Part shown: positions 9,041-17,356 of the stretch, one piece after another
How positions within the stretch are numbered: the first letter of the stretch is position 1
Layout: the number at the start of each line of letters is the position of its first letter
DNA from: Constantimarinum furrinae
GTDB taxonomy: Bacteria > Bacteroidota > Bacteroidia > Flavobacteriales > Flavobacteriaceae
Assembly (NCBI RefSeq): GCF_014295415.1
Contig: NZ_CP052909.1
Location: forward strand, 1,798,001-1,862,000
DNA length: 64,000 nucleotides
Reading direction: 5' to 3'
Notes under the pieces: generated by a model
The model's input: the letters and a program-made list of their open reading frames with translations, nothing else
Databases searched by the model: none
What the model was told of the DNA's origin: nothing
Made by a program: the position numbers and the translations under genes

Positions 9041-9658
9041 TTAACTCTCCACCCAGTTTTTAATAATTTGTTTTCCTTTAGGGGTAAGGACACTTTCAGG
9101 ATGAAATTGTACACCTTTAATATCGTAATCCCTGTGTCGTAACGACATGATCTGTTGATTTTCATCTACCGAAGTGATCTCCAGTACCGATGGAAAATCT
9201 TCCCGGGATACAACCCAGGAATGATATCTGCCAATTTCCAGAGTATCCTCCAGACCTTTAAAAAGGGGCTCGTCCCTTACAACAATGGTAGCCTTGGTAG
9301 AAACCCCGTGAAATACTTCGTTGAGATTGGTAATACTTCCGCCAAAGACTTCACCAATGGCTTGTTGTCCTAAACAAACACCAAGAATAGGTTTGGAAGC
9401 TGCATAGGATTTTATTACCGTTTTTAGTAAACCCGCTTCATCAGGAATACCAGGACCGGGAGACAGTAGAATTTTGTCGAATTCGTTTAGAGCCTCCAGT
9501 TGAAAGCGGTCGTTACGCAGCACGGTCACTTCGCAATTGAGTTCCTCCAGATAATGCACCAGATTGTACACAAAACTATCGTAGTTGTCGATCACAACAA
9601 TCCTGATCCTTTCTTTTGATGAAGGCTTTTCTTCTTTTTCCTGTTTTGTTTGAGACAT
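9041..9658 (-). CDS. trpG: Anthranilate synthase glutamine amidotransferase subunit
   Basis: This 205-residue class I glutamine amidotransferase supplies ammonia to TrpE. The nucleophile is Cys95 in GVCLGQQAIGE, and GVQFHPESVL supplies the His-Glu pair. SPGPG and IDNYDSFVYNL match TrpG/PabA enzymes. A charged extension of about 18 residues (QEKEEKPSSKER) precedes the fold. It follows trpE by 18 bp. In a genome with no separate pabA it might also serve folate synthesis, which cannot be judged here. Confidence 0.96.
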   Translation of the reverse strand: MSQTKQEKEEKPSSKERIRIVVIDNYDSFVYNLVHYLEELNCEVTVLRNDRFQLEALNEFDKILLSPGPGIPDEAGLLKTVIKSYAASKPILGVCLGQQAIGEVFGGSITNLNEVFHGVSTKATIVVRDEPLFKGLEDTLEIGRYHSWVVSREDFPSVLEITSVDENQQIMSLRHRDYDIKGVQFHPESVLTPKGKQIIKNWVES

Positions 9659-9676
9659 GATATAACTACTTAAATT

Positions 9677-11074
9677 TTATATGGATTCGGCCAGTTCCAG
9701 CGCTTTTGTTAAGGCCCCCAGTTTATTATACACCTCCTGCAGTTCATTTTCGGCTGAACTTCCGGCAACTACACCTGCTCCCGCCTGATAATGCAGCCAA
9801 TGATCCTTGCTTACAAAGGAACGGATAATGATGGCATGGTTGAAATTGCCTTTAAAATCCATAAATCCGATGGCTCCCCCGTAAAATTCACGACTGCAGT
9901 TTTCATAGGATTCCAGCAGTTGCATTGCCTTATGTTTTGGTGCACCACTAAGAGTTCCGGCCGGAAAAGTGTCGGCGACGATCTGCATGGTTGCCGTGTT
10001 TTTATGTTTGTTAGCCGAAACCTTGCTCACCAAATGAATTACATGGGAAAAAAACTGAACTTCCTTGTATGTTTCAACAGTAACGTTTGTTCCGTGGCGG
10101 CTGAGGTCGTTACGGGCCAGATCGACCAGCATGACATGTTCACTGTTTTCTTTTTTATCGGCTGCCAGTTTCCGCGCCAACACGGCATCCTGTTCGTCAT
10201 TTCCGGTGCGTTTAAAGGTTCCGGCAATGGGATGGATCTCTGCTTTTTCTCCTTTTACTACCAACTGAGCCTCGGGCGAACTCCCAAAGATTTTAAAATC
10301 CCCGTAGTCGAAATAAAACAAATACGGTGACGGATTCACACTGCGAAGTGTTCGGTATACGTTGAATTCATCGCCCGTAAATTCCTGTGAAAAGCGTTTG
10401 CTGGCCACGATCTGAAATACATCGCCACGAGCACAGTGTTGTTTGCACTTGTTGACCAGATCCTTAAAGCCGGAGTCACTCAGGTTGGTTTGTACCGCTC
10501 CTTTTCGGTTAAAGGGATATTCGGCAAAGGTCTTGGCTTTCAGTAATTGTTCTAATTGCTGAATGTTATTTTCAGAATTATAGCAATGTGCAAAGATCCA
10601 GGCTTCGTTGTTGAAATGATTGATCGCAATGATGTTTTGATAAACTGCATAATAAACATCCGGGATGTTGAGTAGTTTTTCTTTTTTCTTCAGCGAAACC
10701 GACTCGAAGTAGCGAACAGCATCGTAGGCCATATAGCCGAAGAGTCCGTTGTTAATAAATTTGAAGGAGTTGCTTTCCGAAGTAAAGGATTCGGCAAAAT
10801 CACTGATAACCCGTGGTACATTGATGTTGCTGTCAATTAAAGAACTAAGGGATTCTCCATCCGGAAAGGTTTGAGTGATGGATTCATTTTCGATTGTAAT
10901 AGAAGCGATAGGATTGCAACAGATATAACTGAAGCTGTTATCATTGGCGTGATAATCACTGCTTTCAAGCAGCACACTGTTTGGAAATCTGTCGCGCAGC
11001 CGTAAATACACCGAAACCGGGGTAAGCGTATCTGCCAGGAGCTTTTTGGAATATGTGGTTAACTTATATTGCAT
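9677..11074 (-). CDS. trpE: Anthranilate synthase component I
   Basis: This 465-residue chorismate-utilising enzyme forms anthranilate from chorismate with ammonia from TrpG. LLESS near residue 35 matches the tryptophan feedback-inhibition site. NPSPYLFYFDYGDFKIFGSS, HPIAGTFKRTGND and EHVMLVDLARNDL are the chorismate-binding signatures. It is the first structural gene of the operon. An intrinsic terminator and a Trp-rich leader ORF precede it, so transcription is expected to be attenuated as well as the enzyme being feedback inhibited. Confidence 0.97.
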   Translation of the reverse strand: MQYKLTTYSKKLLADTLTPVSVYLRLRDRFPNSVLLESSDYHANDNSFSYICCNPIASITIENESITQTFPDGESLSSLIDSNINVPRVISDFAESFTSESNSFKFINNGLFGYMAYDAVRYFESVSLKKKEKLLNIPDVYYAVYQNIIAINHFNNEAWIFAHCYNSENNIQQLEQLLKAKTFAEYPFNRKGAVQTNLSDSGFKDLVNKCKQHCARGDVFQIVASKRFSQEFTGDEFNVYRTLRSVNPSPYLFYFDYGDFKIFGSSPEAQLVVKGEKAEIHPIAGTFKRTGNDEQDAVLARKLAADKKENSEHVMLVDLARNDLSRHGTNVTVETYKEVQFFSHVIHLVSKVSANKHKNTATMQIVADTFPAGTLSGAPKHKAMQLLESYENCSREFYGGAIGFMDFKGNFNHAIIIRSFVSKDHWLHYQAGAGVVAGSSAENELQEVYNKLGALTKALELAESI

Positions 11075-11100
11075 GTAAACAATTCTAGAATTCAGTGTAT

Positions 11101-11133
11101 AAAAAAAGGCTTGTCGTGATTAGACAAGCCTTT
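11101..11133 (-). terminator. trp operon attenuator terminator
   Basis: On the minus strand an 11-bp perfect stem (11133-11123 with 11115-11105, AAAGGCTTGTC/GACAAGCCTTT) with a 7-nt loop is followed by a run of seven T residues. It lies between the Trp leader peptide and trpE. A competing pairing is visible: GTCGTGA at 11169-11163, spanning the leader stop codon, is complementary to TCACGAC at 11119-11113, in the loop and descending arm. A ribosome reaching the stop would mask it, while one stalled on the Trp codons would not. Confidence 0.9.
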
Positions 11134-11162
11134 GTATATGAAACATACCACAGTGCATTCTC

Positions 11163-11219
11163 TCACGACGATCGACGTAAGTTTTTCCACCACCAAGTAT
11201 GTAATTTATTATTGTTCAT
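11163..11219 (-). CDS. trpL: trp operon leader peptide
   Basis: An 18-codon ORF encodes MNNNKLHTWWWKNLRRSS with three consecutive Trp codons (residues 9-11). It lies 30 bp before an intrinsic terminator and about 90 bp before trpE. Three Trp codons in so short an ORF are very unlikely by chance, and this arrangement is the hallmark of ribosome-mediated attenuation. Low charged tRNA-Trp would stall the ribosome and favour read-through. The sequence is too short for automatic gene callers. Confidence 0.9.
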   Translation of the reverse strand: MNNNKLHTWWWKNLRRSS

Positions 11220-11230
11220 AGTTGAAAGAC

Positions 11231-11261
11231 CAAAGATATAAATTGGATTTTAATCACCAAA
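11231..11261 (-). promoter_or_regulatory. trp operon promoter
   Basis: The minus strand has TATCTTTG at 11238-11231, a perfect match to the Bacteroidota -7 consensus TAnnTTTG, with TTTG at 11261-11258, 19 bases upstream. The predicted transcription start is only about 5-10 nt before the leader-peptide ATG at 11219, giving an almost leaderless mRNA. Confidence 0.75.
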
Positions 11262-11320
11262 CAATTTATGAGATAATGCTTTCATAAAACTTTTGGCATA
11301 GTTTTTAGTTATATATAGGT

Positions 11321-12673
11321 ATGGAATTTATTCATATTCAACATTTATATCGCAGAGCAGGTTTTGGGATAAGTCCGCAGGACGCCAAAGGCAAGGTTCG
11401 GTTTACCCGGGAACAGGTCGTTGATGAATTGTTTTCAAATTCTGAAAGGATCACACCGCTGCAAGGCGATATGTCTGCTTATGATGAATTCTTTGAGGAA
11501 AATCCTGATGCCACCTTTAGGGATTTGAAAAAGCTACTCACAAAAACAAGTGATCTTAAATTCGACCTCAACAAAGCATGGTTGGAACGAATCTGTGATC
11601 CAACCGAAACCCTTAATGAACGTATGACGCTCTTTTGGGCTAATGTATTTGTCTGTAAGGATTATATAGCACCTCGCATCTTGCAGTTCAATAATACACT
11701 TCGAGCTCATGCCCTAGGAAATTTCAGGGAGTTTGTGAAGGTGATCTCCAAGGAGCCTGCCATGATGAGCTATTTAAGTACGAACCTCAATAAAAAGAGT
11801 CGTCCCAATGAGAATTTTGCCAGAGAACTCATGGAGTTGTTTACGCTGGGGGTGGATAATTATACCGAAGATGATATTAAAGAAGCTGCCCGTGCCTTTA
11901 CCGGTTACGGTTATACCTTGGACGGCAGATTTAAATTGAATCACAGTCAACATGATACGGGAGCAAAGTTCTTCCGTGGAAAAACAGGAACTTTTAACGG
12001 TGATGATATTATAGATATCATCTGTGCTGACAGGCAGTGTGCCCGATTTATTTGTGGAAAACTGTATGTCTACTTTGTAAATGAACATCTGAATGATGAG
12101 AGAATAAATGAGCTTGCCGATATTTTTTATCAAACGAATGAGATTAAACAGGTTCTCAAGCACCTTTTTACGAGCGACTGGTTTTATGAAAAGGAAAATA
12201 TAGGGACCAAGATCAAATCACCTGTGGATCTACTGGCTTCGGTATACCGGGTAGTTCCCTTTAGATTTTCAGGGAACCGAGAACAGGTTTTTATTCAGCG
12301 CATCATGGGTCAGGAACTGATGAATCCACCAAACGTTGCCGGATGGGAAGGTGGCAGAGCATGGATCAACACCAATAGTTTGATGATCCGGTTAAAACTG
12401 GCATCGGTTTTATTAGGTGACGGTATGATCCCTACCGAAAGATCTTGGGATCACAAGGACAGAAAAACGTTTGGACAACATTTAAAAGTAAGTCCTAACT
12501 GGAATAAATTTGAGGAAGATTTTAAATTGATTTCGTCCCAAGAACTTCCTGAAATTATACTGGCCACCGCGCCCAACCGTGGTACAGAGCAACTTATTAA
12601 CGAAAGAGGGAATATATCGAAGGAGGACCTTTGTCTTCAGCTGATGTCTCTGCCCGAATTTCAATTAACCTGA
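11321..12673 (+). CDS. DUF1800 family protein
   Basis: This 450-residue protein matches the DUF1800 family (HLYRRAGFGIS at the start, MTLFWANVF, NENFARELMELFTLGVDNYTEDDIKEAARAFTGY in the middle, NPPNVAGWEGG near the end). No clear signal peptide is seen, unlike many family members. Family function is not established; members are almost always followed by a DUF1501 gene, as here (4-bp gap). It is divergent from the trp operon, and the shared region carries the trp promoter. Confidence 0.9.
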   Translation: MEFIHIQHLYRRAGFGISPQDAKGKVRFTREQVVDELFSNSERITPLQGDMSAYDEFFEENPDATFRDLKKLLTKTSDLKFDLNKAWLERICDPTETLNERMTLFWANVFVCKDYIAPRILQFNNTLRAHALGNFREFVKVISKEPAMMSYLSTNLNKKSRPNENFARELMELFTLGVDNYTEDDIKEAARAFTGYGYTLDGRFKLNHSQHDTGAKFFRGKTGTFNGDDIIDIICADRQCARFICGKLYVYFVNEHLNDERINELADIFYQTNEIKQVLKHLFTSDWFYEKENIGTKIKSPVDLLASVYRVVPFRFSGNREQVFIQRIMGQELMNPPNVAGWEGGRAWINTNSLMIRLKLASVLLGDGMIPTERSWDHKDRKTFGQHLKVSPNWNKFEEDFKLISSQELPEIILATAPNRGTEQLINERGNISKEDLCLQLMSLPEFQLT

Positions 12674-12677
12674 GGCT

Positions 12678-13868
12678 ATGAAACGTAGAGATTTCTTAAA
12701 AAATTCGGCTCTGGCAAGCAGCTTCCTGTTTGTACCTGGTTTCGTAAAGGCCATGGATGCCCAGGTTTTTCTTTCAAAAGGAATTAAAAGGCTGGTGATC
12801 ATACAATTGGCAGGAGGGAACGACGGACTCAACGCTTTGGTACCTTTTAGAAATGATATTTACTACAGGGAGCGACCTACCATAGCTGTAAAGCGCCGGG
12901 ATCTGCTTCCAATCAATGATGAACTTGGGTTTCATAAAAATCTGAAATCACTCAAATCGTTATACGATACGGGTGAGTTGACCATTATCAATAACGTAGG
13001 CTATCCAAACCCTAATCGTTCACATTTCAGGTCGAGCGATATCTGGCAGACGGCCAGTGGCGCAAATGAGGTGATAAAGCATGGATGGGTTGGACGCTTT
13101 ATGGATAATTATGGTACAAAACCATACAATGCTATAGAATTGGGGAATTCACTTTCTGTACTTATGAAAGGAGAAACCCGGTCCGGAGTGGTTACACGCG
13201 ATGCCGGATTTTTAAATAAGGTAGCATCCGACCCTTACTTCAAACGTGTTTTGTCTAACTATGACCAACAGCATCTTAGTGAACATAATATGGGTTATTT
13301 ATATCAGACTATGATCGATGCAAAGCAATCTGCTTCCTATATCTATGAAAAATCCAGCGTGTATTCTTCAAAAATGAATTATGGTACATCGTCCTTCGGT
13401 AAGCAATTAAAAACATTGTCGGAGTTTATCAATTCCGGTCTGGATACCAAAGTGTATTATGCCTCACTGGGTGGCTTCGACACACATGTGAAACAAGTTG
13501 GGGCCCAGGATTCCTTACTAAAGACCTATAGTGATGCTGTGGGGACATTGGTAGCCGATCTAAAAGCGAACAATACTTTTGAGGATACGTTGATCCTTAC
13601 TTTTTCTGAATTTGGAAGAAGAGTGTCTCAAAATGCTGCCGATGGAACAGACCATGGTGCGGCCAACAATGTTTTTGTGATAGGAGGGAAGCTGAAAAGA
13701 CCGGGACTCTATAATGCGGCACCGGATCTGTCGAAATTGGACGACAACGGAGATCTCATCTATGAAATTGACTTTAGAAGTATATATTCGAACATTCTTG
13801 AAAACTGGTTAGATGCCGATGCCGGAAAAATATTAACACAGCCTGTTTCCGCAATTTCTATTGTATAA
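12678..13868 (+). CDS. DUF1501 family protein, Tat-type signal
   Basis: This 396-residue protein starts MKRRDFLKNSALASS, a twin-arginine-like signal ending near VKA. DUF1501 is related to the alkaline phosphatase/sulfatase fold; recognisable segments are QLAGGNDGLNALVP, NRSHFRSSDIW, YASLGGFDTHVKQ and FSEFGRRVSQNAADGTDHGAAN, which hold the conserved Asp/His residues. A periplasmic role together with the upstream DUF1800 protein is likely. The substrate is unknown. A hairpin terminator starts 3 bp after the stop. Confidence 0.92.
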   Translation: MKRRDFLKNSALASSFLFVPGFVKAMDAQVFLSKGIKRLVIIQLAGGNDGLNALVPFRNDIYYRERPTIAVKRRDLLPINDELGFHKNLKSLKSLYDTGELTIINNVGYPNPNRSHFRSSDIWQTASGANEVIKHGWVGRFMDNYGTKPYNAIELGNSLSVLMKGETRSGVVTRDAGFLNKVASDPYFKRVLSNYDQQHLSEHNMGYLYQTMIDAKQSASYIYEKSSVYSSKMNYGTSSFGKQLKTLSEFINSGLDTKVYYASLGGFDTHVKQVGAQDSLLKTYSDAVGTLVADLKANNTFEDTLILTFSEFGRRVSQNAADGTDHGAANNVFVIGGKLKRPGLYNAAPDLSKLDDNGDLIYEIDFRSIYSNILENWLDADAGKILTQPVSAISIV

Positions 13869-13870
13869 AA

Positions 13871-13894
13871 AAAGGTCTGCTACTGCAGACCTTT
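13871..13894. terminator. Bidirectional terminator
   Basis: A perfect 10-bp stem (AAAGGTCTGC/GCAGACCTTT) with loop TACT lies between the convergent DUF1501 and YceI genes. On the minus strand it is followed by a run of T residues (7 A on the plus strand), giving a canonical terminator for yceI. On the plus strand the tail is weaker. Confidence 0.85.
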
Positions 13895-13912
13895 ATTCAT
13901 GCTTAAGGGAGT

Positions 13913-14479
13913 TTAGAATTTCATCATTACATCCAGTTCAAAATTGTCTGAAATGGCGTTATCTGCAAGTTTATCGGAGATACTTCCCGAACCAAACTGA
14001 ACATTGTATTGCATGCGATCTATTACCACACTTGCTCTGGCACCTGTCTGGCCCATTTCCAGAACAAAATTCAACGGATTTGTGATTCCTTTTATGGTCA
14101 TGTTTGCAGAGACTTCATAGGTGGTTCCCACTTTTGTCGCTTTTTTGATAATTAAAGTTGAAGTTGGGTGGTTTTCAACACCAAAGAAATCATCGCTCTT
14201 AAGATGCCCTTCTAATTTTGCCTTATTTTTATCCTTAAGGTCTGTTACCGTGATGGAGGTCATATCTACGACAAATTTTCCGCCAACCAATTGGTCACCG
14301 TCCATTTCCAGATATCCTTCAGTTAAAGTAACCGTTCCGGTATGAGAGCCAAGGATCTTTTTACCTTTCCAGTTTATGGTACTTTCGGTAACTACTTTCT
14401 TTTCCTTGTCGGCAATTGTAAATGCCGTAGATCCCATGACTACAGACATGATTAAAATAGAATTGATTATTGTTTTCAT
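13913..14479 (-). CDS. YceI family periplasmic protein
   Basis: This 188-residue protein has a signal peptide (MKTIINSILIMSVVMGSTAFTIA) and the YceI lipocalin-like beta barrel (INWKGKKILGSHTGTVTL, VGGKFVVDMTSITVTDL, LKSDDFFGVENHPTSTL). Family members bind isoprenoid-type lipids in the periplasm and are linked to stress. It lies 30 bp downstream of the marR-type gene on the same strand, so both are probably transcribed from the palindrome-containing promoter upstream of that regulator. Confidence 0.93.
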   Translation of the reverse strand: MKTIINSILIMSVVMGSTAFTIADKEKKVVTESTINWKGKKILGSHTGTVTLTEGYLEMDGDQLVGGKFVVDMTSITVTDLKDKNKAKLEGHLKSDDFFGVENHPTSTLIIKKATKVGTTYEVSANMTIKGITNPLNFVLEMGQTGARASVVIDRMQYNVQFGSGSISDKLADNAISDNFELDVMMKF

Positions 14480-14509
14480 GATTTTAGTATTTAATTGTTT
14501 ATGTAAAAT

Positions 14510-14965
14510 TTATGTGGTTCGTATAGAGTCGAGAATGCTATTAAAAGCTTCCATTTGTTCTTCTGAAAGGTTTGAAACCAAATTCTCGTTATTCTTTTCA
14601 ATAAGCGGGTCAAGTTCTTTTAACAGCTCCAGACCGGTCTCTGTGATCACAATTTCTACCTTGCGTCGATTAGTTTTGCAAATGGAGCGTTTCGCCCAAT
14701 CCTTTTGGATAAGTTTATCAACCAGGCGCGTAGTGTTACTGCTTTTATCGATCATCCGCTCCTGAATGGTGCACAAATTCGCCGGATTTCCGTTTTGCCC
14801 GCGCAGGATACGCAACACATTGTATTGCTGAGATGTAAGGTCATAAGGTTTGAGTACAGACGAAACGGCATCCTCTACAAACCGAGAAGTATACATGATA
14901 TTGATCACTGTTTTTGTCGTGATCCCCATTTGGTGAATAGATTTTATGGCGGTTTCTATATTCAT
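14510..14965 (-). CDS. MarR family transcriptional regulator
   Basis: This 151-residue winged-helix protein has the MarR recognition region LTSQQYNVLRILRGQ ... ICTIQERMIDKSSNTTRLVDKLIQKDWAKR (about residues 43-95), followed by the wing CKTNRRKVEIVITETG. MarR proteins act as ligand-responsive dimeric repressors. A perfect palindrome overlapping a -7 element lies 16 bp upstream, suggesting autorepression together with the downstream yceI. The ligand cannot be read from the sequence. Confidence 0.93.
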   Translation of the reverse strand: MNIETAIKSIHQMGITTKTVINIMYTSRFVEDAVSSVLKPYDLTSQQYNVLRILRGQNGNPANLCTIQERMIDKSSNTTRLVDKLIQKDWAKRSICKTNRRKVEIVITETGLELLKELDPLIEKNNENLVSNLSEEQMEAFNSILDSIRTT

Positions 14966-14980
14966 ATATGTAAGTACAAT

Positions 14981-14999
14981 ATTTGTATGTACAAATGTA
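14981..14999 (-). promoter_or_regulatory. marR-yceI promoter with palindromic operator
   Basis: ATTTGTA-n2-TACAAAT (14981-14996) is a perfect 7+7 inverted repeat, and further GTACAA half-sites lie at 14974-14979. It overlaps TACATTTG on the minus strand (14999-14992), a perfect TAnnTTTG -7 element. A clear TTG at -33 is lacking. Binding of the MarR dimer here would block the promoter. Confidence 0.65.
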
Positions 15000-15127
15000 A
15001 TATGATTTTTAAGTCTGACACTAATTTTAACAAAAAATTAATTCAGCTTGTCTGGTAATTATTTTTTTAACTCTAAATGAATTGTTAAAAGTTTTATGCT
15101 TATTATTGGTTTAAATATTTTTAGGCT

Positions 15128-15673
15128 ATGAAGTTTACTTATTTGTTGTTGTTATTTATGGTGTTTCAGGCTTGTGTGGAAGGCAAAGAAACTCCTTCCG
15201 AAGAAGCTGAAGTTTCAGAAGAAATAGATAAAGCCGAGTCCTATACCAATACAGACGGAAAAATTGCTGTATATAATTTTGAAGGTTTGGAACCCGAATT
15301 CAGCAAGAGTAACGACACCACCTACATTGTTAATTTTTGGGCTACCTGGTGCAAACCATGTATCAAGGAATTACCATACTTTGAAGAGATCAATTCCAAA
15401 TATTCAGAAGATAAAGTAAAAGTGATGTTAGTGAGTCTGGATGATCCTAAAAAACTGGATTCTCAACTGCTCCCTTTCGTGGAGAAGCATCAATTAAATT
15501 CAACCGTGGTTCTTCTCGATGACCCCGCAGCAAATACCTGGATTCCTATGGTGAGTCCCGAATGGAGTGGTTCTATCCCTGCAACTTTAATGATAAAGAA
15601 CGGAGCACGTAAATTTTACGAACGCTCCTTTACCTATAATGAATTAGAAACTGAACTTAAAACAATCTTATAA
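15128..15673 (+). CDS. TlpA-like thiol-disulfide oxidoreductase lipoprotein
   Basis: This 181-residue protein has a lipoprotein signal (MVFQAC, lipidated Cys16), an acidic linker, then a thioredoxin fold with FWATWCKPC (Cys76 and Cys79). The fold is of the TlpA/ResA type, which acts on the outer face of the membrane in reducing protein disulfides. It is followed after 4 bp by a second thioredoxin-fold gene, so the two form an operon. Confidence 0.92.
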   Translation: MKFTYLLLLFMVFQACVEGKETPSEEAEVSEEIDKAESYTNTDGKIAVYNFEGLEPEFSKSNDTTYIVNFWATWCKPCIKELPYFEEINSKYSEDKVKVMLVSLDDPKKLDSQLLPFVEKHQLNSTVVLLDDPAANTWIPMVSPEWSGSIPATLMIKNGARKFYERSFTYNELETELKTIL

Positions 15674-15677
15674 TCGT

Positions 15678-16313
15678 ATGAAAACAAAAAGTATATTAAC
15701 CGTTGCAGTCATTGCCATCCTGGGCGTGTTTGCGTTTAGTAGTTTTACAAGCACTGCGGAATCTGGCACTACAAAGGGCTATACCATTGGGGATAAGGCT
15801 GCAAATATCAACTTAAAGAATGTAGACGGAAAGATGGTCTCTTACGACGACTATCCCAATGCCGATGGCTTTATTGTCATTTTTACCTGTAATACCTGTC
15901 CTTATGCCGTGGCCAGCGAAGACCGTATCATAGCATTGGATAAGGAATTTAAAACAAAGGGTTATCCGGTAATTGCCATAAATCCTAATAATCCTGAAGT
16001 ACAACCGGACGACTCGTACGAATTGATGCAGAAAAAGGCCAAGGAAAAAGGTTTTACCTTCCCGTACCTTTATGATGAGAGTCAGTCGGTATACGCCACC
16101 TACGGTGCTACCAAAACACCTCATGTATATCTTTTACAGAAAACAGCAGACGGAGATCGAATTGTTCGATATATAGGAGCAATTGACGATAATGTTAGGG
16201 ATGGATCTGCCGTAAAGGATCGCTTTTTAGCAAACGCTGTAAATCAGTTGATCGCCGGTACCGAAGTAACCGTAAAGGAAACCAAGGCCATTGGTTGTTC
16301 AGTAAAGCAGTAA
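15678..16313 (+). CDS. Thioredoxin-fold/peroxiredoxin-like exported protein
   Basis: This 211-residue protein has an N-terminal signal or anchor (TVAVIAILGVFAFSSFTS) and an AhpC/TSA-like thioredoxin fold. CNTCPYA (Cys71, Cys74) resembles the family of redoxin proteins that begins with AxNINLKNVDGK. A Cys near the C-terminus (AIGCSVKQ) may be resolving. A role in periplasmic redox homeostasis with the TlpA-like neighbour is inferred. A terminator hairpin follows at 16333. Confidence 0.88.
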   Translation: MKTKSILTVAVIAILGVFAFSSFTSTAESGTTKGYTIGDKAANINLKNVDGKMVSYDDYPNADGFIVIFTCNTCPYAVASEDRIIALDKEFKTKGYPVIAINPNNPEVQPDDSYELMQKKAKEKGFTFPYLYDESQSVYATYGATKTPHVYLLQKTADGDRIVRYIGAIDDNVRDGSAVKDRFLANAVNQLIAGTEVTVKETKAIGCSVKQ

Positions 16314-16332
16314 ATGATCATTAAATGAATTT

Positions 16333-16373
16333 AAACCGGTTTTTTTACATCGTAGAAGAGCCGGTTTCTTTAT
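16333..16373 (+). terminator. Intrinsic terminator after thioredoxin pair
   Basis: Arms AAACCGG (16333-16339) and CCGGTTT (16361-16367) enclose a 21-nt loop and are followed by CTTTAT. This is consistent with termination of the redox operon before the rhodanese pair. The long loop makes it weaker than the other terminators in the window. Confidence 0.55.
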
Positions 16374-16416
16374 GTATACACAAAAGTTTTTCTATTTTTA
16401 CGCAAATTTTTAAAAC

Positions 16417-16728
16417 ATGAAGGATCTCACTCAAAATCAGTGGAACGAACAAATTAAGGCCGATAAAGACGCTGTAATTCTCGATGTACGCACCGATGAA
16501 GAAGTGGCCGAAGGATATATTCCGGGAGCAAAACAATTGGATATCTATAATGCCGGCGCCTTTATGGAAAAGGCTAACCTCATGGATAAGTCAAAGAATT
16601 ATTACGTCTATTGTCGCTCCGGAAGCCGAAGTGCTCAGGCTTGTATGATCCTGGAATCCATCGGATTCGACACAACATATAATCTTTTAGGAGGTTTTAG
16701 TGAATGGGAAGGAGATAAAACGGTATGA
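16417..16728 (+). CDS. Cytoplasmic rhodanese-like protein
   Basis: This 103-residue single rhodanese domain has the active-site loop CRSGSRS with Cys66, LDVRTDEE before it and LLGGFSEW at the end. It has no signal peptide. Such proteins carry sulfane sulfur as a Cys persulfide. The next gene, overlapping by 4 bp (ATGA), encodes an exported lipoprotein version of the same domain, so a paired cytoplasmic and envelope sulfur-handling function is possible but inferred. Confidence 0.92.
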   Translation: MKDLTQNQWNEQIKADKDAVILDVRTDEEVAEGYIPGAKQLDIYNAGAFMEKANLMDKSKNYYVYCRSGSRSAQACMILESIGFDTTYNLLGGFSEWEGDKTV

Positions 16729-17189
16729 CCTTTACTTTTAGAATTCTAACAAGTGTTTTTTTAGGCTGTAGCGTATTGCTACTCGGTGCATGTATGGACA
16801 ATGCTACCAAAGCTTCTGAGATGAATTCGGAAGTATCAACAAGCACCATATCTGAACAGGCTAATTCTATTGTGGTATTGACGGTAAGCGATTTTAATTC
16901 GGCAATTCAGCAGAATAATCAAAACGTCCAGCTTTTGGATGTACGCACACCAAGCGAATTTTCAGATGGTCATATTGAAGGTGCCGTTAACCTGGATGTG
17001 AATTCAAATTCCTTTGTTCGCGCGATTCAGACTTTAGATCCCGCGATGCCGGTCTATGTATATTGCCGAAGTGGAGGGCGAAGTGCTAGGGCAGCAAAAA
17101 TAATGGAACAGGAAGGTTTTAAAACGATCTTCGATCTTGAGGGTGGAATCACCGCCTGGACCGCCCAAGATATGCCTACTAAAAAATAG
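16725..17189 (+). CDS. Rhodanese-like lipoprotein
   Basis: This 154-residue protein has a lipobox (LLLGAC, Cys23), a short Ser-rich linker and a rhodanese domain with LDVRTPSEF, active loop CRSGGRS (Cys114) and LEGGITAW. It is translationally coupled to the upstream cytoplasmic rhodanese. The location outside the cytoplasm suggests persulfide transfer or cyanide/thiosulfate handling in the envelope. Confidence 0.92.
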   Translation: MTFTFRILTSVFLGCSVLLLGACMDNATKASEMNSEVSTSTISEQANSIVVLTVSDFNSAIQQNNQNVQLLDVRTPSEFSDGHIEGAVNLDVNSNSFVRAIQTLDPAMPVYVYCRSGGRSARAAKIMEQEGFKTIFDLEGGITAWTAQDMPTKK

Positions 17190-17356
17190 CATCCCATTTA
17201 GACCGAATCAGGTTTTCGTGGGAAGTCCATTACAATCCTCTTAATTTATTTAACACATTGAAAAATATGTAGTTAAAGTTTTGCAAAACCACATTTTCTT
17301 AACATCCGAACTAGCGTTCTATGCGTAAATTAGAATAACCTAAAAAACGGATCGCT

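Noticed and set aside
14376-15058. Plus-strand open frames opposite yceI and marR
   Set aside because: They are antisense shadows of well-supported YceI and MarR genes.
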